Assembly (NCBI GenBank): GCA_977017575.1
Contig: CDRNVI010000221.1
Coordinates: forward strand, 1 to 23,539
Origin: Paramoeba atlantica
Taxonomy: Eukaryota; Discosea
Length of the DNA: 23,539 nt
Direction of reading: 5' to 3'
Under the pieces are notes generated by a model that did not search any database, was not told the origin of the DNA, and was given only the letters and a program-made list of their open reading frames with translations. Of this stretch, positions 8,155 to 17,019 are shown piece by piece. The position numbers and the translations under genes were made by a program. Each line of letters starts with the position of its first letter. The stretch's first letter is position 1.

Positions 8155-8242
8155 TATTAAAAATATTAAAAATATTATTTATTTTTTAAATTTTTCAAAA
8201 ATAGATAAATTTATTTGATTAAAGTTAAGTCGATCATTGTAC
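8141..8242 (+). CDS. rps19: Ribosomal protein S19, N-terminal fragment cut by the junction
   Basis: rps19 follows rpl2 in bacterial S10 operons and in most gene-rich mitochondria. The ATG at 8141 opens a frame, with one TGA as Trp, ending in WLKLSRSLY, which resembles the S19 opening PRSLKKGPF preceded by an N-terminal extension. At that point the base composition changes abruptly and the frame runs into bacterial dnaA sequence, so the expected KGPF and everything after are missing. The gene is truncated by the join between the two DNA sources. Identification relies on position plus a very short motif. Confidence 0.6.
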
Positions 8243-8248
8243 CGAGCA
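8232..8248. other. Chimeric junction: protist mtDNA / bacterial chromosome
   Basis: Composition changes within a few bases from very AT-rich mtDNA with TGA=Trp to a moderate-GC bacterial coding sequence. The mitochondrial rps19 frame is recognisable up to about 8242, and the bacterial dnaA frame from about 8238-8241. Both genes are cut mid-sequence, in different reading frames, and no repeat or mobile-element end lies at the join. A few shared bases (near TTGTAC) may have mediated it. Confidence 0.85.
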
Positions 8249-9506
8249 AAACACGTTAACCTTGCTAGCACCTAATCGTTTTGTCTCTGACTGGGTGAGT
8301 GAGAAATACATAACAAAAATTACTGCACTGTTAAGCGATATTGTTGGCAATGATCCGCCTAAAATAATCTTACAAATTGGCTCCTCATCGGTACGTGAAA
8401 TTGAAGCCAACGCTATGGTGAGTGCACTAGCAATCGATGGAGTAAGTGACGCAACCGTATTAGATCCGCCAGCTGTTGCTGCGTTTGATAGCAGTTTAAA
8501 CCCAGGTTTTACCTTTGATAACTTTGTTGAAGGAAAGTCAAATCAATTGGCGCGCGCAGCGTCACAACAAGTCGCGGAAAACCCTGGGGAGGCCTATAAC
8601 CCGTTATTTATTTACGGAGGCGTGGGGTTAGGTAAAACGCATTTAATGCATGCGGTCGGTAATTTAATCCAGCAGCGCAAACAAGGTGCGCAAGTGTTGT
8701 ATCTCAACTCAGAACGGTTTGTTGCAGACATGGTAAAGGCATTGCAAACTAATCGCATGAATGAGTTTAAACGGCTATATCGCACTGTGGATGCTTTATT
8801 AATCGATGATATTCAATTTTTCGCGGGTAAAGATCGTTCTCAAGAAGAATTTTTTCACACCTTTAACCACCTATTAGAAGGCCAACGCCAAGTTATTTTA
8901 ACCTGTGATCGCTATCCCAAAGAAATTAATGGGCTAGAAGAGCGATTAAAATCGCGTTTTGGTTGGGGGTTAACGGTTGCTGTTGAGCCGCCGGAATTGG
9001 AAATGCGAGTGGCGATTTTGATGAGCAAAGCTGAACAGTTACAACTCAGTTTACCCTATGAGGTTGCGTTTTTTATCGCAAAACGGATTCGTTCAAATGT
9101 TAGAGAATTAGAAGGCGCATTGCGGCGTGTGATGGCGAGTGCGCATTTTACCGGCAAACCGATTACCTTAGACTTTGTCCGAGAAGCATTAAAAGATTTA
9201 TTATCGTTGCAAGCTAAGTTGGTTACAATAGACAATATTCAAAAAACGGTTGCTGAATATTACAAAGTTAAAACAGCGGATTTATTATCAAGTAGGCGCA
9301 GTCGCTCGATTGCCCGTCCGCGGCAAATGGCAATGGCATTAGCAAAAGAATTGACCAACCACAGCTTGCCTGAAATCGGCGATACGTTTGGCGGACGCGA
9401 TCATACAACGGTATTGCATGCGTGTCGCAAGATTAAAGAATTGATCAACGCTAATTCAGATTTGGCGGAAGACTATACCAATTTGTTACGGATTTTATCA
9501 ACGTGA
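8241..9506 (+). CDS. dnaA: Chromosomal replication initiator DnaA, 5' end missing
   Basis: DnaA is the AAA+ initiator that binds DnaA boxes and opens oriC. The frame begins at the junction with [18 protein letters not shown], corresponding to about residue 38 onward of E. coli DnaA (SDNTLALYAPNRFVLDW), so most of domain I is missing. TTG at 8262 is only an apparent start. Visible are Walker A ([11 protein letters not shown]), Walker B ([12 protein letters not shown]), the sensor/arginine region RLKSRFGWG, and the DNA-binding signature [15 protein letters not shown] near the C-terminus. About 420 codons remain of a usual 450-460. dnaN follows after 21 bases. As written the gene could not supply a full DnaA; loss of the 5' end reflects the join, not gene decay. 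Confidence 0.97.
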   Translation, partial: TEQNTLTLLAPNRFVSDWVSEKYITKITALLSDIVGNDPPKIILQIGSSSVREIEANAMVSALAIDGVSDATVLDPPAVAAFDSSLNPGFTFDNFVEGKSNQLARAASQQVAENPGEAYNPLFIYGGVGLGKTHLMHAVGNLIQQRKQGAQVLYLNSERFVADMVKALQTNRMNEFKRLYRTVDALLIDDIQFFAGKDRSQEEFFHTFNHLLEGQRQVILTCDRYPKEINGLEERLKSRFGWGLTVAVEPPELEMRVAILMSKAEQLQLSLPYEVAFFIAKRIRSNVRELEGALRRVMASAHFTGKPITLDFVREALKDLLSLQAKLVTIDNIQKTVAEYYKVKTADLLSSRRSRSIARPRQMAMALAKELTNHSLPEIGDTFGGRDHTTVLHACRKIKELINANSDLAEDYTNLLRILST

Positions 9507-9527
9507 TAGACAGTTAGGTAGGGAACT

Positions 9528-10646
9528 ATGAAATTCAGTATAAATCGTGAAACCATGCTAAAACCGCTGCAATTAGCAGCGAACGTCGCCGAAAAGCGAC
9601 AAACGTTACCGATCTTATCTAATGTCTTGTTGGTGTTAAAAACACAAACGTTGCAAATGACGGCAACTGACTCAGAGGTCGAGGTGGTAAGCCAGCTCGG
9701 TTTAGATGAGCCAGCCGAGTTAGGCGAAATCAGCGTCCCTGCGCGCAAAATGTTAGATATATGTAAGAATTTACCGTCATCTGCCGTGATTTGCTGTGAA
9801 CTTGCTAAAGAACGTATGGTGGTTAAGTCAGGTAAAACCCGGTTCACGTTATCTACCTTGCCCGCATCTGATTTTCCTCACTTTAGTGATGGCCCGGGTA
9901 AGTGTGAATTCCAAGTAGATAGCCGTGCATTGAAGCAAATGATTGAGAATACCCAGTTTGCTATGGCACAACAAGATGTGCGTTATTACCTAAATGGGAT
10001 GTTGTTAGAGGTGACTGCAGAAAATAGCCTGCGCGCAGTAGCAACTGATGGACATCGGTTAGCCATGAGTTCGGTAGCGTTATCCCAGCCAGTTGCTCCG
10101 ATCCAAGCCATTATTCCGCGCAAAGGGATTTTAGAATTGTCACGTTTATTAAGTGATGGAGACGAAACCTGCATGGTGACGATTGGGGATAACTTTGTAC
10201 GAGTTGGTTGTGGTGAAGTTACCTTTACTTCGAAGCTAGTTGATGGCCGTTTCCCCGACGTTCAAAGCAAATTGCCTAAAGCGGGCGATTCGGTGGTTGC
10301 CGCATCGCGAGATTTACTAAAGCAAACATTGCAGCGGGCAGCGATTTTAACCAATGAAAAATACCATGGAGTCCGCCTGCAACTGGCAGAAAACACACTG
10401 ACAGTGTTGGCGAATAATCCAGAACAAGAAGAAGCTGAGGAAGAGTTAGCGGTGTCTTACAGCGGTAATTCATTGGAGGTTGGCTTTAATGTTACCTACT
10501 TGTTGGATGCGCTTAGCGCATTACCCGAAGGTGATGTTGAAATAGCCCTTGTTGAGGGAAATAACAGCGCCTTAATTCGCAGTTTGCAGACCGATGATCC
10601 GATCGCAGCAAACAGTTTGTATGTGGTGATGCCGATGCGAGTATGA
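9528..10646 (+). CDS. dnaN: DNA polymerase III beta subunit (sliding clamp)
   Basis: This is the ring-shaped clamp that tethers DNA polymerase III to DNA and serves as a docking hub for repair and replication proteins. The 372-residue frame matches the family length (366 in E. coli), starting MKFSINRETMLKPLQLAANV. LPILSNVLL, ATDGHRLAMS, IIPRKGILEL and LVDGRFPDVQ are standard clamp motifs, and the C-terminus is YVVMPMRV, like the usual VVMPMRL. A ribosome-binding site (AGGTAGGGA) lies just upstream of the ATG. It sits in the canonical dnaA-dnaN-recF order and its stop overlaps the recF start (ATGA), which indicates translational coupling. Confidence 0.98.
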   Translation: MKFSINRETMLKPLQLAANVAEKRQTLPILSNVLLVLKTQTLQMTATDSEVEVVSQLGLDEPAELGEISVPARKMLDICKNLPSSAVICCELAKERMVVKSGKTRFTLSTLPASDFPHFSDGPGKCEFQVDSRALKQMIENTQFAMAQQDVRYYLNGMLLEVTAENSLRAVATDGHRLAMSSVALSQPVAPIQAIIPRKGILELSRLLSDGDETCMVTIGDNFVRVGCGEVTFTSKLVDGRFPDVQSKLPKAGDSVVAASRDLLKQTLQRAAILTNEKYHGVRLQLAENTLTVLANNPEQEEAEEELAVSYSGNSLEVGFNVTYLLDALSALPEGDVEIALVEGNNSALIRSLQTDDPIAANSLYVVMPMRV

Positions 10647-11755
10647 GCATTGAGTCCCTCGAAATAGCTCATTTTCGTTGCTTTTCGACGCATAAACTGC
10701 ACTTATCTCCAGGTTTTAATCTGTTTGTTGGCCAAAATGGTAGCGGCAAAACATCGCTGCTGGAAGCAGTTTATTATCTTGGGCGTGCCAAATCCTTTAA
10801 AACCCATTTACCACGACGTTTGATCCAACGTGATCAGGCAGCATTTTCATTGTTTGCTCGGGTAACTGAGCAGCAAGATGATGCTGGCTCCATGCCGATT
10901 GGGGTACGGTATTCGACAAACGGTGAGTCTTGTCTGCGAATCAATGGGGAAACGGCGTCTTCGCGAGCTGAATTAGCCTCGTTATTGCCAATACAATTAA
11001 TTAATACCGAAAGTTATCGCTTGATCGATTCTGGGCCGACGCCGCGCCGCGAATTCTTAGATTGGGGTGTGTTTCACGTGAAACATGACTTTTTACCCCT
11101 GTGGCGACGATTACGCCACCACTTAAAACAGCGTAATGCAGCGATTAAGCTCAATGATCGTCGCCATATGCTGGCTTGGGACACTGGTTTGGTCGACATT
11201 GCGAACGCATTGGATGCGTTGCGCCAAATGTATTTTACCCAATGGTTGTTGGTATTAACCCCATTATTAGATCAACTATTACCTGATATGCCCATTGACT
11301 GGCAATATTATCGAGGTTGGTCAGCTGAGCGGTCATTAGCAGACGCATTGGCGATGAATGTTGAGCGTGATCTGAGACTGGGTTATACCACTGTCGGTCC
11401 GCAACGTTGCGATATCGTGTGTCGAATTCACGGTGTGCCTGTGGACGATGTGTTATCCCGTGGACAGCAAAAATTACTGGTGATTGCGATGCGCTTAGCG
11501 CAAGGGATCATGTTGTATCAACAATTGGGGCGCCAAGTGATTTATTTGGTGGATGATGTGGCTGCAGAGTTGGATCCTCGACATCGAGCCTGGGTATTGG
11601 AAGTATTGCAATCATTGCATGCCCAAGTGTTGTTAACAGCGATTGAGCGAGATGATTTAACCTTGTCTGTGCCGGTAACCGAAACACAATTGTCTATTTC
11701 CAATGTTTCACGTGAAACCTCAGTAAGCTCAAGTGAGCCACTGAGCAGTGATTAA
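10643..11755 (+). CDS. recF: DNA replication and repair protein RecF
   Basis: RecF is an SMC-like ATPase that, with RecO and RecR, loads RecA at single-strand gaps. The N-terminal Walker A is FVGQNGSGKTSLLEAVYYLG; RREFLDWGVFHVKH, the ABC-type signature LSRGQQKLLVIAMRLAQG and the Walker B YLVDDVAAELD follow. The 370 residues slightly exceed E. coli RecF (357). The extra is a C-terminal tail, NVSRETSVSSSEPLSSD, whose NVSRET is encoded by a parS-like 16-mer. A second, exact parS 16-mer encodes part of the conserved GVFHVKH. Its start overlaps the dnaN stop by 4 bases. Confidence 0.97.
   Translation: MSIESLEIAHFRCFSTHKLHLSPGFNLFVGQNGSGKTSLLEAVYYLGRAKSFKTHLPRRLIQRDQAAFSLFARVTEQQDDAGSMPIGVRYSTNGESCLRINGETASSRAELASLLPIQLINTESYRLIDSGPTPRREFLDWGVFHVKHDFLPLWRRLRHHLKQRNAAIKLNDRRHMLAWDTGLVDIANALDALRQMYFTQWLLVLTPLLDQLLPDMPIDWQYYRGWSAERSLADALAMNVERDLRLGYTTVGPQRCDIVCRIHGVPVDDVLSRGQQKLLVIAMRLAQGIMLYQQLGRQVIYLVDDVAAELDPRHRAWVLEVLQSLHAQVLLTAIERDDLTLSVPVTETQLSISNVSRETSVSSSEPLSSD
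11070..11085. promoter_or_regulatory. parS-like ParB binding site 1, within recF
   Basis: The palindrome TGTTTCACGTGAAACA matches the bacterial chromosomal parS consensus at all 16 positions. It encodes part of RecF GVFHVKH. The amino-acid sequence is itself conserved in RecF, so part of the match is forced by coding, but the full symmetry including the outer TGT/ACA is not required by it. parS sites typically cluster near oriC, consistent with this locus. Confidence 0.75.
11704..11719. promoter_or_regulatory. parS-like ParB binding site 2, at the recF 3' end
   Basis: TGTTTCACGTGAAACC matches the parS 16-mer at 15 of 16 positions. It lies in the non-conserved C-terminal tail of RecF, where no coding constraint should create it, and 634 bases downstream of site 1 in the same gene. 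Two such sites this close together are very unlikely by chance. No parA or parB gene is in the window; they usually lie on the other side of dnaA. Confidence 0.8.
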
Positions 11756-12025
11756 GCATGATTCTCTGTTTTTTTTTGCCCGTGGCGGGCATTGTTAGCA
11801 CAATAAAGGGCTAACAATTAACGCCATGTTCGATGTTATCTAAAAAAACCAAATAAATTTATCTTCAAAACCAACTTAATAGAACCTCTGTGCGTTGAGG
11901 CGTTATCCCAGAAGCCGTGGAACGGCTGTCTGGGATCTGAATAATCAAATAGTTATGCTATTACATCGAAAGCCGAACATCACGTTAATTAACTGCATAG
12001 TGACTAAGAGGAGACTGTTAAGTGC
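11756..12025. other. recF-pilin intergenic region with three hairpins
   Basis: About 270 bases hold three inverted repeats: GCCCG-TGG-CGGGC at 11778-11790 preceded by nine Ts, ATTGTTAGC/GCTAACAAT at 11791-11818, and a long stem-loop at 11905-11936 (8 bp, then 5 bp, with one bulge). They lie between the convergent ends of recF and the pilin-like gene and may act as terminators or transcript ends. None has a clean T run on its 3' side in either direction. I see no gene here. Confidence 0.5.
11905..11936. repeat. REP-like stem-loop
   Basis: ATCCCAGA (11905-11912) pairs with TCTGGGAT (11929-11936), and AGCCG (11913-11917) with CGGCT (11923-11927), leaving a five-base TGGAA loop and one bulged G. 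The strength of the stem and its position between convergent genes resemble a repetitive extragenic palindrome. Only one copy is visible in this window. Confidence 0.4.
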
Positions 12026-12433
12026 TTATTCTGTTGTTGTGATGGTAAACGCGTCGTAACGAATGGGATTGGTCACTATCAAATAACAGGTACGGTCTTG
12101 GCCGGGTGAGCCACCCATAGGCCAAGCAATTGGCCAGACAATGTAATTATCGGGTAATCCGCCATCCAATAGTAAATTGGTTGCGGTTAAGCAGGACATG
12201 CTGGTTGGTATGGCAACACCTTTGTTCAAGTTTAACTTGGTTGTTTTGTTAATTGAATTAGCTGATTCTAATGATCCTAAAACAGACTGAAAACTATTTT
12301 TTTTGGCCTCATCACTGATATCAATGAAGTTGACGAACACGACAATGGATAGAATAGATAGCAACACAATGACCATAATAAGTTCAATTAAGGTAAAGCC
12401 GCGGTTGCTGGGTAAAGTAGGTAATCTAGACAT
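12026..12433 (-). CDS. Type IV pilin-like protein (class III signal peptide)
   Basis: The protein starts MSRLPTLPSNRGFTLIELIM, a textbook prepilin leader: short basic leader, glycine at the PilD cleavage point, then FTLIE with Glu at mature position 5 and a hydrophobic helix (IMVIVLLSILSIVVFVNF). The remainder, about 100 residues, is a small globular domain with two cysteines, as in pilins and type II secretion pseudopilins. I chose the ATG at 12433 over an in-frame TTG 12 bases upstream because it gives a normal leader length; with it the product is 135 residues. It lies alone, on the minus strand, between recF and gyrB. Which filament system it serves cannot be told, and no other pilus gene is nearby. 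Confidence 0.85.
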   Translation of the reverse strand: MSRLPTLPSNRGFTLIELIMVIVLLSILSIVVFVNFIDISDEAKKNSFQSVLGSLESANSINKTTKLNLNKGVAIPTSMSCLTATNLLLDGGLPDNYIVWPIAWPMGGSPGQDRTCYLIVTNPIRYDAFTITTTE

Positions 12434-12591
12434 ATTTTTATCCAATTATACACTGATTAAAGGTTAAGTATAGAAGGCAAATTCAATTCGTGTGGTGATG
12501 CCAATAGCCTTATTATCTTTTTTGATTGGCAAGATAAATTAAGTGCAGACAAGCCTGTTAAAAAACCAACACATATCCCTAGATTTTTTAG

Positions 12592-12620
12592 TATGGTAGG
12601 GTTGTTATTTCTGTTACAAT
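12592..12620 (+). promoter_or_regulatory. Possible gyrB promoter with extended -10
   Basis: TGTTACAAT (12612-12620) resembles an extended -10 element (TGn plus TACAAT), 35 bases ahead of the gyrB ATG. The matching -35 position (TATGGT, 12592-12597) is poor. gyrB needs its own promoter because the pilin-like gene upstream points the other way. Confidence 0.4.
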
Positions 12621-12634
12621 ATTGCGTTTTTTAA

Positions 12635-15106
<2,472 letters not shown>

Positions 15107-15123
15107 TCGCCTATTTTATGGCG

Positions 15124-15927
15124 TTATTTTACCCGCCTACACACGATAAACGATATATCATCATCTTTTAAAAAAGCTGCTTGTTTAACAGGATTAACCA
15201 TTTGTTGACAACATTGTGTTAAGCGTTGGCTGACTTTTGCGACTGTGCCAGCACGCACGGTATTAATGAGATCCTCATCTAACACATTATCAAATAAACC
15301 ATCTGAAGCCAGTAGCAACGTATCGTAACGTGTTAATGTATTTAATGGCCCAATTTCAATCATCATGCTGCTATCGCCGACGACATTATCTACAAAATGG
15401 TTGTGAGGATGTTGTTGACCTTCGGCACGACTCAACAAGCCGGCTTGCACAGCATAACCTACAGGCGATTGCGTAATGGTGCGGTATTTCTGTTTGCCAC
15501 GTAGCCCACAATGCAATAAACCAGAATCACCAATTTGCAAGGTACAATACTGTTGTTTATGTAGGATGCAAACAGTTAATGTGGTTTTTTTATTGCCATC
15601 TGTTGCTAATTGGTGATTGGTTTTTTCAATGGTAGCGATTACATGATTGCGTAGTGTGCTCATATCATTTGTTTCGGTAGGTAGGCGCGTTAATTGTTTA
15701 TCTAAGGCATTTACGATAGCGCGTGCGGCTAAATGTCCGAGCGTGGAACCTACCCCATCAGCAACGGCTAATACTAACGTGTGTGGATTAACTGAGTTGA
15801 CCAATAGTGCATCTTGATTGGGTGGAAGTTTGTCGCATGCGCATTGGGTATAAACTCCCACAGTGAAAGTGTCTGTATCGATAATTTGAGAGGCAGTTAA
15901 GTTGTCGTCACAATAGATTGCAGTCAA
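15124..15927 (-). CDS. PP2C-family protein phosphatase
   Basis: This is a metal-dependent Ser/Thr phosphatase of the PPM/PP2C family, predicted cytosolic, with no membrane helix. Metal-binding motifs are present in order: NQDA (residues 37-40), ADGVGS (56-61), GDSG (133-136), SDG (208-210) and a C-terminal DDDISFIV, each carrying the expected aspartates. The 267 residues match the usual bacterial single-domain size. The start is the TTG at 15927, preceded by AGAGGA. It lies 21 bases downstream of a Ser/Thr kinase on the same strand, the familiar kinase-phosphatase pairing seen as Stp/PrkC or PppA/PpkA, so it probably reverses the kinase's phosphorylations. Substrates cannot be read from the sequence. 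It is convergent with gyrB, 17 bases apart. Confidence 0.9.
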   Translation of the reverse strand: MTAIYCDDNLTASQIIDTDTFTVGVYTQCACDKLPPNQDALLVNSVNPHTLVLAVADGVGSTLGHLAARAIVNALDKQLTRLPTETNDMSTLRNHVIATIEKTNHQLATDGNKKTTLTVCILHKQQYCTLQIGDSGLLHCGLRGKQKYRTITQSPVGYAVQAGLLSRAEGQQHPHNHFVDNVVGDSSMMIEIGPLNTLTRYDTLLLASDGLFDNVLDEDLINTVRAGTVAKVSQRLTQCCQQMVNPVKQAAFLKDDDISFIVCRRVK

Positions 15928-15948
15928 TCGATTAATCCTCTTTGCACA

Positions 15949-16692
15949 TCATTCACGATATGCGCTTGTCCATTCAATATTTTCCAAGTAATTACGTAAT
16001 GCCGTGGCAGATTTAAATTTTTTCTGGATCAAGGTGCGTTTTAATCCGCAACAAATGGCTTTGACTTCCGGTGGCAATACCATATACCAACGCTGTCCGC
16101 CGATTGCGCTGTAAAAGACATTAATTGCTTCACAGACATCGTCTTTGGTGTAGCTACGCTTATCACCCACCCAACGGTACATATCTAATAATTTTAACTC
16201 AAATCCTAGACCATAGCGTTTAACGATAATGTTTTCTGCGTGCAAGTCACCGTGATGTATCTTTAAGTTGTGCATTGATTCAAGCCCAGTGGCTAACGCA
16301 TGTAATAATTGCAGGCCACGAAAGACACCAAGCCGTTTTCCCGGTTGACGTTTTAAAAAGTCGGTAAGCAACATGCCGTCAACGTATTCAGAAATCAAAC
16401 AACATACTTTATGACCATTGAACTCAATGAATTCATGGGTTTGATAATGAATAACAATGGGGCAACTTGCGAGTTTGTGTAGTAACTTAGCGTAACGTGT
16501 TGCGGTACGATTGCTAAGATTACGATGTGGAAAAAAGCATTTAAGGGCGCGTTCTATTTTGGTGTAATCTTCGACGACTTTATAGACTTCACTTTCAAAG
16601 CCTTCTCCCAATTTTTCGATCACCGTGTATTTGTCAGCGATCTTCTGTCCAGGTTTAAAGTTAAAAGCAGTAATGCGTTGTCGTTTTGTCAT
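15949..16692 (-). CDS. Small Ser/Thr protein kinase, eukaryotic-like
   Basis: This is a compact Hanks-type kinase of 247 residues, kinase domain only, with no membrane or sensor segment. The glycine-rich loop is LGEGFESEVYKV (about 28-39), the ATP-binding lysine is K51 (ERALKCF), and the catalytic loop HGDLHAEN (147-154) has D149 and N154. The metal-binding DFG motif is replaced by LLDMYR with D170 kept, so catalysis remains plausible. The HGDLHAEN loop and the DMY triplet also recall the RIO/aminoglycoside-kinase-like branch. ATG start with an AGGT ribosome-binding site. It is followed after 21 bases by the PP2C phosphatase. In a possible intracellular bacterium, effector use is conceivable but unproven. 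Confidence 0.85.
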   Translation of the reverse strand: MTKRQRITAFNFKPGQKIADKYTVIEKLGEGFESEVYKVVEDYTKIERALKCFFPHRNLSNRTATRYAKLLHKLASCPIVIHYQTHEFIEFNGHKVCCLISEYVDGMLLTDFLKRQPGKRLGVFRGLQLLHALATGLESMHNLKIHHGDLHAENIIVKRYGLGFELKLLDMYRWVGDKRSYTKDDVCEAINVFYSAIGGQRWYMVLPPEVKAICCGLKRTLIQKKFKSATALRNYLENIEWTSAYRE

Positions 16693-17019
16693 AGAAATAA
16701 CCTACCACTTTATAGGCTAGCTTTTCTCATGCCTATTAATTTTTGGCAGAGTATACACCAAATAAATTGTTGATGTATAACCAAAATAAAAGCAACAAAA
16801 TAAGTCCAGCAAAAGCCGACAGTTTATTAGGAAATAACATCTTGCAATTTACTGCAGAACCTTTTAATTTGTGCTGCCTGTATGCTTCACGTTTTAACGG
16901 TATGGTGTATTGGTTACACTTAATATCAAAACACTTTAAGTATAGTTTGCATGATAAACTTTCTAAAACAAAACATAAGACAAATGTTACTGTTAAATTA
17001 AACCAGGTCGAGGATAAGA
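16693..17019. other. Kinase-nrdJ divergent intergenic region
   Basis: About 327 AT-rich bases separate the start of the minus-strand kinase from the start of nrdJ, so promoters for both should lie here. I looked for a cobalamin riboswitch before the B12-dependent reductase and for a clear NrdR box and found neither. A 94-codon TTG frame (16743-17027) overlaps nrdJ and has no protein-like features. A 28-base sequence at 16878-16905 recurs downstream of nrdJ. Confidence 0.6.
16878..16905 (+). repeat. Intergenic repeat, copy 1
   Basis: This is a 28-base stretch centred on CACGTTTTAACGGTATGG. It matches copy 2 (19297-19324) at 22 of 28 positions, with weaker similarity for about a dozen more bases downstream. 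It lies in the nrdJ leader and may belong to a dispersed intergenic repeat family. Confidence 0.45.

Noticed and set aside
1-8240. A natural mitochondrial insertion in the bacterial chromosome
   Set aside because: It would disrupt dnaA near its 5' end and has no integration signature; kept as a junction to be checked rather than a biological claim.
8262-8264. TTG at 8262 as a genuine dnaA start
   Set aside because: The DnaA-like frame continues upstream to the junction (TEQNTLTL), and a start here would remove domain I.
9473-9847. 124-codon minus-strand frame over the dnaA-dnaN boundary
   Set aside because: It lies opposite conserved dnaA and dnaN coding sequence and shows no protein features.
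15107-15130. Terminator between gyrB and the PP2C gene (CGCC/GGCG stem)
   Set aside because: Only four base pairs with an eight-base loop; too weak to call.
16915-16950. NrdR-box-like sequence upstream of nrdJ
   Set aside because: ACACTTTAAGTATAGT matches the NrdR consensus at too few central positions and there is no paired second box.
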